A stretch of 64,000 nucleotides of DNA, from positions 787,610 to 851,609 of the forward strand of contig NZ_JAJGZV010000003.1 of the NCBI RefSeq assembly GCF_020805785.1, given 5' to 3'. The notes below the pieces were generated by a model, which saw nothing but the letters and a program-made list of their open reading frames with translations, made no database searches and had not been told where the DNA came from. The position numbers and the translations under genes are program-made. The stretch is from Flavobacterium chungbukense. GTDB lineage: Bacteria; Bacteroidota; Bacteroidia; Flavobacteriales; Flavobacteriaceae. Every line of letters starts with the position of its first letter. Positions within the stretch are counted from its first letter, which is position 1. Positions 1-8,140 of the stretch are shown here, piece after piece.

Positions 1-49
1 TTAAAATTACGACTGCTTTTTTCAAACTTTTTGTTTTTTTGTGGTGAAA

Positions 50-991
50 TTATGCTACGGTTTCATTTCCCCAATTCGACAATTCTTCTTCGGTCCACAA
101 TTTAGGAAAAAAGATGCGTCTTTGGTATTTTGGATGCATATATTTTTGCCAGTCACTTCCGCCGGTAGCTTCGCCATTTCCTTTTCCGCTTTCTAAAATA
201 TATTTTCTCGCCGTATTAAGATGCTGCATCACCCAAGTAATATTGACTGTTTCATCGTAATGACGCATGGCAGTAATTAGTTCTGTATTTTGTTGGTCTT
301 CAGCAGGTAATTGTGTGAATTTTTGCCAAATGTTTTTGGTTTTAAAAGAAGCCATTTGTCTCAAAAATTGCTCTTTGTATTTTTTCTCAAATTCTTGCAG
401 CAAATATGATTTTTCTCCTGTATGATAATCTTTTCCCGCAGCTTGCCAATATAAATGTTCGAAGCTGGTTTCTAGATCGGTGTTTTCGTCAAAGTTTGCT
501 TTGTATCTTCTGTCGGTTAAATTAATGACATCTGTCGAAGCAAATTCAATCATTCTGTATTGTGCACTTTGAAAACCGCTTGCAGGTGTAAGCGTGTTTC
601 TGAATTTCATGTATTGATCTACTTCCATACCATTTTCCATAATGCTGAAAGAGTTGGTAAGCATATCAAAATAACGTGTTATTCTAGATAATCTTTCGCT
701 AAAGAAATCTACTTGAATGTTTTCTTTCTCGGCAATCTGGTCAATTTCCCACAAAATCATTTTAAAGATTAATTCGTTTACCTGATGATACATGATAAAA
801 ACCATTTCGTCAGGAAGTGTGGTGCGTTGTATTTGTAAATTTAAAAGAGCGTCAGTCTGAATGTAATCCCAATAAGTGATTGGTTTAGCCCAAAGCAATC
901 CTTCTAACTGAACATCAGTTTTTTGATTAATGGCTTGAAATTTTTGATCAATTTCTTTTAAAATTGCTTCTGAATTATCAGTTAAATTCAT
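50..991 (-). CDS. kynA: Tryptophan 2,3-dioxygenase family protein
   Basis: Cytosolic heme enzyme expected to open the indole ring of L-tryptophan with O2, giving N-formylkynurenine. The 313-residue protein has the family motif FIMYHQVNELIFK, with the distal-pocket His at 69. The substrate-binding stretch LTPASGFQSAQYR lies at 134-146. The expected proximal heme ligand is His257 in MQHLNTAR. The usual GTGGS loop reads ATGGS (275-279). The ATG overlaps the stop of the upstream DUF3108 gene as ATGA, which suggests translational coupling. No other kynurenine-pathway gene is visible, so the product may be used elsewhere or the substrate may differ slightly from the classical enzyme. Family assignment is firm; the gene symbol is by homology. 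Confidence 0.9.
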   Translation of the reverse strand: MNLTDNSEAILKEIDQKFQAINQKTDVQLEGLLWAKPITYWDYIQTDALLNLQIQRTTLPDEMVFIMYHQVNELIFKMILWEIDQIAEKENIQVDFFSERLSRITRYFDMLTNSFSIMENGMEVDQYMKFRNTLTPASGFQSAQYRMIEFASTDVINLTDRRYKANFDENTDLETSFEHLYWQAAGKDYHTGEKSYLLQEFEKKYKEQFLRQMASFKTKNIWQKFTQLPAEDQQNTELITAMRHYDETVNITWVMQHLNTARKYILESGKGNGEATGGSDWQKYMHPKYQRRIFFPKLWTEEELSNWGNETVA

Positions 992-1761
992 TTCTTTTTT
1001 ACTTTAAGCGGACTTTTCAATCCTTTATATTCATCGAGATCTGCTTTTAGCGAGCCAACTGCTAGATCTGCTTTAATTCTAATTGGAACTTTGTTGTCGT
1101 CGTCTGTTATCCAGAGTGTTAAACTTTCCTTTTCTTTAAATACTCTTCCTGTTTGCACCAATGGTTTGAAGACCATTGTAGAAACGGTTCCAAATTTAGT
1201 TGTAATATCTTGACGGCCTACATATTTTAACTTAAATTTTGTGATTTCATCATCAAAAAACATGTCTATTGTGATTGCTTCGCCCGATTTTAATTTGTCA
1301 ATATTGGGATGGTTTCTTAAATAGTAAAATGCAGAAACAATGTCTTGCACTTCTTCGGTAACAATAATCGTTTTTTCTGATTTTCTTTTATAGTCTTTTA
1401 CTAAAACTCTATTTTCTGCTTGATTGAAAAAACCTTCTTGATTTTTGGTGTAACCGCCTTCGTCAATTTTTCGAACATATCGATATGGTTTTCCAGTTTC
1501 TTTGTCAAAATAGCTTTCGTATAAATCTTCTACTTTGAAGAAAAATTTAGACATTCCGGTAGTGTAACCTTTTCCAACAGAGTGATATACTTTTTTGTTA
1601 TTGATTATGGCGTCTTTTACTTCGAGAGTAGCGTAACCTGCATTTACAATTCCGTAATGAATTCTAAATTTAAAATATTCTCCAGTATCGAAAGCGTCTT
1701 CTTTTTGAGTGTCGAACGCCAGTGTTGTTAGTGCTAATATGATGAGGATAAGCTTTTTCAT
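988..1761 (-). CDS. DUF3108 exported protein
   Basis: Protein of 257 residues resembling the DUF3108 family, whose molecular role is unknown. The chosen ATG (MKKLILIILALTTLAF) begins a clear signal peptide; an upstream in-frame start would add 14 residues that spoil it. The body is beta-rich and ends in a basic tail (LKVKKK), consistent with a periplasmic or outer-membrane-associated protein. It overlaps the dioxygenase gene by four bases, so the two form an operon. A promoter-like pair of boxes lies just upstream. Its presence with an aromatic-degradation gene is positional evidence only; I infer no enzymatic function. Confidence 0.8.
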   Translation of the reverse strand: MKKLILIILALTTLAFDTQKEDAFDTGEYFKFRIHYGIVNAGYATLEVKDAIINNKKVYHSVGKGYTTGMSKFFFKVEDLYESYFDKETGKPYRYVRKIDEGGYTKNQEGFFNQAENRVLVKDYKRKSEKTIIVTEEVQDIVSAFYYLRNHPNIDKLKSGEAITIDMFFDDEITKFKLKYVGRQDITTKFGTVSTMVFKPLVQTGRVFKEKESLTLWITDDDNKVPIRIKADLAVGSLKADLDEYKGLKSPLKVKKK

Positions 1762-1784
1762 AGTACAATTTTTACATTTCATTA

Positions 1785-1815
1785 TAAAGATAAATAAATG
1801 CAAATTCTATTCCAA
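1785..1815 (-). promoter_or_regulatory. Putative promoter of the DUF3108-dioxygenase operon
   Basis: On the minus strand a TTG (1815-1813), a 20-base spacer and TATCTTTA (1792-1785) match the flavobacterial -33 TTG / -7 TAnnTTTG pattern except at the last base. The -7 box ends about 23 bases before the ATG at 1761. Confidence 0.4.
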
Positions 1816-1823
1816 ATGTACCA

Positions 1824-1940
1824 AAACAAAAAAACTCAGTCAAAGGATGACTGAGTTTTTATGCTATTAACTAACCAAAAAACTATAAATTATGAAATTT
1901 ATATCAATTCGGAAGGAAACCACCCCTTCCTTATTTGCGA
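1824..1940 (-). ncRNA. Candidate small RNA or 5' leader RNA
   Basis: A strong promoter match (1944-1972) would start a minus-strand transcript near 1938. The transcript holds a hairpin with GGAAGG/CCTTCC arms (1911-1930), an AU-rich single-stranded middle with no ATG, and a 12-bp perfect hairpin followed by a T-run (1831-1859). The whole is about 115 nt and encodes no peptide that I can see. It could be an autonomous small RNA, or the attenuated leader of the DUF3108-dioxygenase operon that starts 60 bases further on. The family is not identified. Confidence 0.5.
1831..1860. terminator. Bidirectional intrinsic terminator
   Basis: Perfect 12-bp inverted repeat (AAAACTCAGTCA, 1831-1842, with its complement at 1848-1859) around a 5-base loop, with T-runs on both strands. 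It would end the candidate small RNA and any read-through from hppD. Confidence 0.75.
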
Positions 1941-1943
1941 GTG

Positions 1944-1972
1944 CAAAGATAGATAGAAAGTTCAAAAAACAA
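1944..1972 (-). promoter_or_regulatory. Putative promoter of the candidate small RNA
   Basis: Minus strand: TTG at 1972-1970, 18-base spacer, TATCTTTG at 1951-1944. This is an exact match to the flavobacterial consensus TTG-N17-23-TAnnTTTG. No coding start follows closely, which supports a non-coding product or a leader. Confidence 0.6.
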
Positions 1973-2060
1973 ATAGCCAAAGTCAAGTTTAACATAACAT
2001 TTACAAAAAAAGCATCGTTTTTTAGAGAATTATGCTGTTTTGTGTATGAAAATTAACGTT

Positions 2061-3221
2061 TTATAGCGTTCCTCTCAATTCTTGCTCTCTTTCAATCGAC
2101 TCAAAAAGAGCTTTAAAGTTACCTGCACCGAATCCTTTTGCACCCATTCTTTGGATAATTTCGAAGAAAAGCGTCGGCCTGTCCTGAACTGGCTTTGTAA
2201 AAATTTGTAAAAGGTAACCATCTTCGTCGGCATCGACCATGATGGCTAATTTTTCAATTTCATTAATGTCTTCTTTCATCATATCCATATGAACACCCAA
2301 TCTTTCTGGAATTGCTTCATAATAAGTATGAGGAGGAGCAGATAAAAATTCAACACCGCGAGCTCTTAATTGTGATACAGTTTTTATAATATCATCAGTT
2401 GCAATTGCGATATGCTGAATTCCAGGTCCGCCATAAAAATCTAAATATTCTTCAATTTGCGATTTTTTCTTTCCTTCGGCTGGTTCGTTGATAGGAAATT
2501 TAATTCTTCCGTTTCCGTTTGACATTACTTTACTCATCAACGCAGAATATTCTGTAGTAATTTGTTTGTCATCAAAAGAAAGGAAATTTACAAATCCCAT
2601 TACATCTTCATAGAATTTTACCCAAGTATTCATTTCGTTCCAACCCACATTTCCAACCATGTGATCAATGTATTTTAATCCTGTTGGTTCTGGATTATAG
2701 TCTGATTTCCATTCTTTATATCCAGGCAAGAAAACTCCGTTATAGTTTTTTCTTTCTACAAAAATGTGAACCGTTTCTCCGTAAGTGTAAATTCCAGAAC
2801 GAATAACTTGACCAAATTCATCTTCTTCAACGGTTGGTTCCATAAAAGAACGTGCACCGCGTTTCATAGTTTCTTCGTAAGATTTTGTAGCATCTTCAAC
2901 CCAAAGTGCTGCAACTTTAACTCCGTCGCCGTGTTTTTTCAAGTGTTCGTTGATTGGAGAATCTGCTGTTAAAGGCGTAGTTAAAACAATTCTGATTTTA
3001 TCTTGTTTCAAAACATAAGACGCTTTGTCTTTTACTCCCGTTTCTAATCCAGCATAAGCCAATGACTGATATCCGAAAGCAGTTTTATAATAATGTGCAG
3101 ATTGTTTTGCATTCCCTACATAAAATTCTACATAATCGGTTCCTAATAAAGGAAGGAAATCTTGTGCTCCTTCAAAGATTTTTTCTAATCCGTATTCTAC
3201 TGATTTTACTTCTTTGCTCAT
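2061..3221 (-). CDS. hppD: 4-hydroxyphenylpyruvate dioxygenase
   Basis: Non-heme Fe(II) dioxygenase converting 4-hydroxyphenylpyruvate to homogentisate in tyrosine catabolism. The 386-residue protein has two vicinal-oxygen-chelate domains. Expected iron ligands are His187 (IDHMVGNV), His270 (GIQHIAIATDD) and Glu354 (LFFEIIQR), all present with normal surroundings. The start MSKEVKSVEYG was chosen over an upstream in-frame Met because the extra 22 residues are encoded by an AT-rich intergenic repeat. It lies downstream of homogentisate dioxygenase on the same strand with the four-helix-bundle gene between. The catalytic set is complete, so an active enzyme is expected. Confidence 0.95.
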   Translation of the reverse strand: MSKEVKSVEYGLEKIFEGAQDFLPLLGTDYVEFYVGNAKQSAHYYKTAFGYQSLAYAGLETGVKDKASYVLKQDKIRIVLTTPLTADSPINEHLKKHGDGVKVAALWVEDATKSYEETMKRGARSFMEPTVEEDEFGQVIRSGIYTYGETVHIFVERKNYNGVFLPGYKEWKSDYNPEPTGLKYIDHMVGNVGWNEMNTWVKFYEDVMGFVNFLSFDDKQITTEYSALMSKVMSNGNGRIKFPINEPAEGKKKSQIEEYLDFYGGPGIQHIAIATDDIIKTVSQLRARGVEFLSAPPHTYYEAIPERLGVHMDMMKEDINEIEKLAIMVDADEDGYLLQIFTKPVQDRPTLFFEIIQRMGAKGFGAGNFKALFESIEREQELRGTL

Positions 3222-3300
3222 AATTAGATAATTTGATAATGAGAAAATGAGATAATTCTTGAAATGCATTAATTTTCTAATTGACACATTTTCTAATTTT
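3222..3300. repeat. AT-rich interspersed repeat, copy 1
   Basis: Short motifs built on CTAATT and TTTGATAATGAGA. The stretch CTAATTGACACATTTTCTAA here recurs at 3661-3800 as CTAATTGCCACATTTTCTAA, so related repeats flank the four-helix-bundle gene. It also forms the leader of hppD. Confidence 0.6.
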
Positions 3301-3660
3301 CTAATTCCTCTTTGATGTTGATATTATTTTATTTAAAATTTTTAAAATTTCTGAAAGATCATTTAATAAACGTTTGCAATTTGGATATTCTCTATGAGCA
3401 TCACATAAAAACAACCAATACTCAGTTTCGTCTGCCTCTTTAATTGCAATTTTTAATTTATGAATAAAATCTGCTTTACTTTCTGCGTTTTGTGATTCTT
3501 TTGAATTTGCTCCAATTGACGTTCCACTTTTTAATAACTGATTTGCAATTACGAATTTCTTTTGTTCCTGAAGTTCACTAGTGTAATCAATTATGTTTAA
3601 TGCAAAATTGAATGTTTTAAGTAAAAGAGCGTTGTCTCTATATTTCTCGTTGAAAGTCAT
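3301..3660 (-). CDS. Four-helix-bundle protein (23S rRNA intervening-sequence protein family)
   Basis: Small protein (119 residues) of the S23/IVP type, recognisable by the SIGANSKESQNAESKADF segment and the following KLKIAIKEADETEYWL helix. Homologues were first noted inside 23S rRNA intervening sequences but are common as stand-alone genes in Bacteroidota; their biochemical role is unknown. Here it lies between two tyrosine-degradation genes, on the same strand, with related AT-rich repeats on both sides (3222-3300 and 3661-3800). That arrangement suggests later insertion into the operon rather than a role in the pathway. Confidence 0.8.
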   Translation of the reverse strand: MTFNEKYRDNALLLKTFNFALNIIDYTSELQEQKKFVIANQLLKSGTSIGANSKESQNAESKADFIHKLKIAIKEADETEYWLFLCDAHREYPNCKRLLNDLSEILKILNKIISTSKRN

Positions 3661-3804
3661 TTGTTGAATTAGTTAATTAGGAAATTTGATAATGAGATAA
3701 TTTATTTTGTAAGTTTAAAATTACAGTATTTAATTCTCTAATTTTCTAATTGCCACATTTTCTAATTGAAAATTATCTAATTGGCATATTGCCACATTAA
3801 AAAA
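3661..3804. repeat. AT-rich interspersed repeat, copy 2
   Basis: Repeats of TCTAATT and TTTGATAATGAGA related to those at 3222-3300, plus two nearby copies of TTGCCACATT. No gene is seen. It separates homogentisate dioxygenase from the four-helix-bundle gene. Confidence 0.6.
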
Positions 3805-4962
3805 TTACTCCGTCCAGGATTTATAATACTGCCCATCATCAAGACCCATAGCTTCTTCCGTAACCATTAATGGTCTGAAAGTATCGACCATAACAGCTAA
3901 TTCCTGAGTTTCTTTGTGACCAATACTGCGTTCCATTGCGCCTGGCGCTGGTCCATGCGGAATTCCCTTTGGGTGTAAAGTGATATGACCTTGTTCAATA
4001 TTGTTACGGCTCATAAAATCGCCATCTACATAATACAGCACTTCGTCAGAATCTATATTGCTGTGATTATAAGGCGCCGGAATTGCTTTCGGATGATAAT
4101 CGTAAAGTCTTGGGCAGAATGAACAAACGACAAAAGTGGCCGTTTCAAAAGTTTGATGTACTGGCGGCGGTTGGTGAACACGCCCAGTTATAGGTTCGAA
4201 ATTGTGAATTGAAAATCCGTATGGGAAGTTATAGCCGTCCCAGCCCACAACGTCAAAAGGATGCGTTGCATAAACCACTTCGTGAATCATGCCTTCTTTT
4301 TTGATTTTAATTAAAAAATCACCTTTTTCGTCGTGTGTTTCCAATTCGCTTGGCAAAATAAAATCACGCTCGCAAAATGGAGAATGTTCTAAATGCTGAC
4401 CTGATTGGTTTTTATATCGTTTTGGAGTGTAAAATGGAGAATACGATTCTACGTAAAATAGTCGGTTTTCTTCCGTTTCAAATTCGATTTGGTAAATAAT
4501 GCCACGCGGAATAATCAAGTAATCGCCATATTCAAACGGAATATTTCCTAACATGGTTCTTAATTTTCCTTTTCCTTTATGGATGAAAAGCATTTCATCG
4601 GCATCGGCATTTTTGTAGAAATAATTTCGAAGCGATTCTTTCGGCGCAGCCAAACCAATAATACAGTCTTTGTTGACTAACATTGCTTTTCGGCTGTCTA
4701 AAAAGTCGTTTTCAGGTTTTAATTCAAAACCTTTAAAAAGTAATGATTTTATATTTTTTCCGATTGCAATTTTGGGCTCAACCGGATAAGAGTTTAAAAT
4801 TTCTTTAACCTGCGTTGGTCTGTGAACATGATAAGACAATGACGAATGTCCATGAAAACCTTCTGTTCCAAATAACTGTTCATAATAAAAACCTCCGTTT
4901 GGTTTTTCGAACTGGGTGTGTCGCTTTTGCGGAAAATCTCCGAGTTTGTGATATAATGGCAT
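3805..4962 (-). CDS. hmgA: Homogentisate 1,2-dioxygenase
   Basis: Cupin-fold Fe(II) enzyme that cleaves the homogentisate ring to maleylacetoacetate, the step after HPD. 385 residues, slightly shorter than many bacterial and animal homologues. The C-terminal cupin has HNFEPITGRVHQPPPVHQTF (253-272) and probable iron ligands His300 and Glu307 (YNHSNIDSDEVLYY) and His336 (GIPHGP). The His-to-Glu spacing is one residue longer than in the human enzyme, so the Glu assignment is by nearest match. No maleylacetoacetate isomerase or fumarylacetoacetase lies alongside; they must be elsewhere. It is first in a minus-strand run leading to hppD. Confidence 0.9.
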   Translation of the reverse strand: MPLYHKLGDFPQKRHTQFEKPNGGFYYEQLFGTEGFHGHSSLSYHVHRPTQVKEILNSYPVEPKIAIGKNIKSLLFKGFELKPENDFLDSRKAMLVNKDCIIGLAAPKESLRNYFYKNADADEMLFIHKGKGKLRTMLGNIPFEYGDYLIIPRGIIYQIEFETEENRLFYVESYSPFYTPKRYKNQSGQHLEHSPFCERDFILPSELETHDEKGDFLIKIKKEGMIHEVVYATHPFDVVGWDGYNFPYGFSIHNFEPITGRVHQPPPVHQTFETATFVVCSFCPRLYDYHPKAIPAPYNHSNIDSDEVLYYVDGDFMSRNNIEQGHITLHPKGIPHGPAPGAMERSIGHKETQELAVMVDTFRPLMVTEEAMGLDDGQYYKSWTE

Positions 4963-5262
4963 GGCTTTTCAATTAGATAATTCGAAAATTGAATTGTTTG
5001 AACAGATAATCTGATCATTCGTTCTTAAATGATCTAAATTATCTCAATTCGATAGCTTACTCAGGATTTCTCTTGATGAGGAATTGAAGATACTCTAATA
5101 AACCTGTCCATTTTGTTTTCATTATAACAAATGTCGTAAATTTTTGCGAGTAAAAATAAAAATTATATTAATTATAACTACAAGATGTTTTAATTTTTTT
5201 GATATAATTTTTACAAAGCAAAAAAATAGTACGATTTTATTGAACTATTCTTTGATAAAATC
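4963..5262. other. Intergenic region upstream of hmgA
   Basis: About 300 AT-rich bases holding the hmgA leader and, near 4968-5050, short AATTAGATAATT-like motifs related to the repeats around 3.2-3.8 kb. I see no gene, RNA or convincing promoter here. Confidence 0.5.
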
Positions 5263-7545
5263 CTAAAACAAAAATCCGATGCTAAACCAAGTAAAGCTTC
5301 TAGATATTTCTGGAGACCAAGATTGCTTTATTTCAATTGGACCAATAATGGTTTCTAATCCGTATCCTACTGCGTAACCAGTATATTTTGGCATTGAAAC
5401 CCAATCTACAGTAGAAAAGATATCGTTTCCAAGATTGGCAAAATTGGCAGAAAGATTAATGTGGTTTTTTCTTAAGATTTCGTAATCCAAAGTAATTCCT
5501 GTTTTGATGTAGCTATTACCTGCAATGCTCAAGAAATCATACCCATAAAAATAATTGAAATTGTTTATTTTGCTGTAACCGTATCCTCCTAAAATGAAAT
5601 CAAAGAACGGAACACTTGAGTTTCCGAAAGTAAAACCTGCGTCGGCATCAATTTTAAAAGTAGCTCTATTAAATAAAGTATTCACAAAAGACACTTCTGC
5701 TTTTGCAATCGAAAAAGGTTTAAAATTTTTGGTATAATCTGAAGATGCCAAGTAGGTTTGCAAATCTGTAGAGAAATACAATCCTGAACTTGGGTAATAT
5801 TTGTCATCAAACGAATCGTATTTTAGATAAGCAAAGGCACTGAAATAATTACTTTTGTCAATGATATTATCTTCATTGGCAAGTGTTGGAGAATTTATTT
5901 TTAAATATTTATATTCTAAACCACCGCCCATTAAAAACTTCTGAACAAAAATAGTCTGAAAATAAGCTTGATTGCTAACATCCATAAAATCAACATTGAT
6001 TAAGTTGAAGTTCGGATTTTGTGTAACCAAATTACTCAAACTTGTAGTTACATTTCGATTAAATTGATTTAATCTCGAACGGAAACCAAAGCTGATATTA
6101 AAACCATTTTCAACATAATAATTCAAATCATATCTGAAATTGTCTCCTAAAATTATATCAAGCGAAGTAACATCATTTTTTAAAAATGTTTTTTTGTGAG
6201 TAAGATTTAATAAAATGCCGCTTTTATAAAGTCCATCATAATGGAGTCCAAGTTTTAAGAAAGTCTGTGTTGGGTTTTCTTTTAAAACCAAATCTAAATC
6301 ATCTTTTTCGCCATCTGGTTGCAAACAATACGAAATAGTGCTAAAGTTTTGTGTGGCATTTAAATTGTTAATTCCAGCTTTAAGACCATCGTAAGTAATA
6401 GTGCTACCTGGTTTAAAGCGAAGTTTGCCGCGAATATATTCTTTAGTATAATTATCTAATTGATCGGTGTTTATTTTTTGAATTTGAATCGTGTCCGTCG
6501 CAACTTTTAGTTTTGGTTTTTTGTAAAAAGTGGTTTCGTCAGTTAATGCTTTGATTTTTTCGTAAACGGCAAAAGCCGCTTCTTCTCCTTTTCGGATAAT
6601 TTCTTCGCCTCTATCAAATGAAATGACACCAAAGTCACGAATGTCAGGTTTTATGTAAACATCGGTGTTTTTTATTTTGTTTTTCATTTTGTCGATCGAC
6701 TGAAGATTGGTAATCTGAACCAAAATTCGGGTAGCATTTTTCAGGTTTTTTCTCTTCATTAAATCGTCCTGAACGTCAACTCCAATAATAATATCGGCTC
6801 CAAGCTTTCGTACTTCTTCAATAGGATAATTGTTTACAACACCGCCATCAACCAATAAATTCCCGTCAATTTCTACTGGAGTAAATAGGGAAGGAAAAGC
6901 AGCACTCGCCATCATAGCTTGAACGAGATTTCCTTTATTCAATAAAACTTCTTCTCCGGTTTCAATATTGGTACCAATACATAAAAATGGAGTTGGCAGT
7001 TTATTGAAATCACGAATGTGACGCACGTTTCGAGTTAAACTGCTCAATAAATTATAATTGTACATTCCTTTTGAAAGCGCTTCTGGAATGCCGACTCTAA
7101 AATTACTAAACGGTAAAACGATTGCGTACAATTCGTCATTTTTCTTGCCGTAAAAATTCTTAGAAGATCTTGGTATATAATCGTTAATCAATTCGTCGAA
7201 ATTGGTTTTCTTAAAAATAGAATCGATTTGAGAAGCATTGTAACCAGAGGCATAAAGTCCGCCAATGACAGATCCCATGCTGGTTCCGCCTATATAATCA
7301 ATTTTGATTCCGGCTTCTTCCAAAACTTTTAAAACACCAATGTGCGCAAAACCTTTGGCACCACCGCCACTCAAAACCAAACCAATTTTTGGCCTTTTAA
7401 TGCTGTCTTTTTTTGTTTCTTGCGAAAAAGAATTTTGCGAAAACAGCATCAGCAATATAAATATCATAGAAATTGCTTTCCAAACTGTATTTGGAGAGAA
7501 CCCTTTTGATTTGATATTTAAAATTGAAAATGGATTTTGGCGCAT
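5263..7545 (-). CDS. Patatin-like phospholipase with C-terminal Omp85-type barrel
   Basis: Outer-membrane protein (760 residues) joining a patatin serine hydrolase to a surface-antigen barrel, as in PlpD-like proteins. A hydrophobic signal lies at about 24-42. The patatin domain (52-250) has the oxyanion loop GGGAKG (60-65), the nucleophile Ser89 in GTSMG and the Asp233 dyad partner in VDGG. A short POTRA-like linker follows (about 350-410), then a strand-rich barrel ending SFTWFSIGFLF with a terminal Phe. The ATG at 7545 is used; a TTG four codons upstream is less likely, and Met27 is an alternative giving a shorter signal. It is last in a minus-strand run after uvrC. Substrate unknown. Confidence 0.9.
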   Translation of the reverse strand: MRQNPFSILNIKSKGFSPNTVWKAISMIFILLMLFSQNSFSQETKKDSIKRPKIGLVLSGGGAKGFAHIGVLKVLEEAGIKIDYIGGTSMGSVIGGLYASGYNASQIDSIFKKTNFDELINDYIPRSSKNFYGKKNDELYAIVLPFSNFRVGIPEALSKGMYNYNLLSSLTRNVRHIRDFNKLPTPFLCIGTNIETGEEVLLNKGNLVQAMMASAAFPSLFTPVEIDGNLLVDGGVVNNYPIEEVRKLGADIIIGVDVQDDLMKRKNLKNATRILVQITNLQSIDKMKNKIKNTDVYIKPDIRDFGVISFDRGEEIIRKGEEAAFAVYEKIKALTDETTFYKKPKLKVATDTIQIQKINTDQLDNYTKEYIRGKLRFKPGSTITYDGLKAGINNLNATQNFSTISYCLQPDGEKDDLDLVLKENPTQTFLKLGLHYDGLYKSGILLNLTHKKTFLKNDVTSLDIILGDNFRYDLNYYVENGFNISFGFRSRLNQFNRNVTTSLSNLVTQNPNFNLINVDFMDVSNQAYFQTIFVQKFLMGGGLEYKYLKINSPTLANEDNIIDKSNYFSAFAYLKYDSFDDKYYPSSGLYFSTDLQTYLASSDYTKNFKPFSIAKAEVSFVNTLFNRATFKIDADAGFTFGNSSVPFFDFILGGYGYSKINNFNYFYGYDFLSIAGNSYIKTGITLDYEILRKNHINLSANFANLGNDIFSTVDWVSMPKYTGYAVGYGLETIIGPIEIKQSWSPEISRSFTWFSIGFLF

Positions 7546-7597
7546 AAAAATCTGCAAGTTAGTTTTGTAAAAGTCGGCAATTTTTTCGGGTTTATTC

Positions 7598-8134
7598 CTA
7601 ATATGATGTTGTTTTTAAAAGTATTAATTTTTTATTTTGATCGTACTTCCAAATGTCGTTATGAGTCTTAGCGCCGCCGCGACAGCTTGAGGTAAGTGTC
7701 TTTTTAATTTTATCAATTTTAACATCGCAAAACATGTCACATTTCGGATTATAATGGGTTGGAAATTCTAAATTTTCAAAATTTTTGGTCTTTGGATTAA
7801 AAATAAAAATCTGATAAATCGTGTAAACTCCCATTCCGTCATCGGTATGAAAACTTGCAAAATCGGTGTAACCATCAAAATTATAATCGTTTATTTCTAA
7901 ATGGGATGGTTTTCCTGTAATCGAAACTTCTATGTTGTTTATAATTTGAGTTTTTCCAGTTTGTGTATTTTTTATTTCGACCGCTTGTTCGTACTCTTCT
8001 TCGCTCGTTCCAATTTTATTTTTAAAACTTATCTCGATTTTGCTTTTGTCTTTTTGTACAAAAGAAATGTCGTTTTGACTATACGAAATAGAAAAAAACA
8101 AACAGATAATAATATGTAAAAGGCCTTTTTTCAA
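7598..8134 (-). CDS. Small exported protein, XAC2610-like
   Basis: 178 residues with a signal peptide ending about SYSQ. The core contains NDYNFDGYTDF, the Asp-rich loop seen in XAC2610-type and FG-GAP-like repeats, and later Cys pairs (PKCDMFCDV and SSCRGG) that may form disulfides in the periplasm. The only start that keeps the signal is TTG at 8134, or ATT one codon upstream. It begins six bases after the uvrC stop and precedes the patatin gene by about 50 bases, so the three are probably cotranscribed. Function unknown. Confidence 0.65.
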   Translation of the reverse strand: MKKGLLHIIICLFFSISYSQNDISFVQKDKSKIEISFKNKIGTSEEEYEQAVEIKNTQTGKTQIINNIEVSITGKPSHLEINDYNFDGYTDFASFHTDDGMGVYTIYQIFIFNPKTKNFENLEFPTHYNPKCDMFCDVKIDKIKKTLTSSCRGGAKTHNDIWKYDQNKKLILLKTTSY

Positions 8135-8140
8135 AATGAA

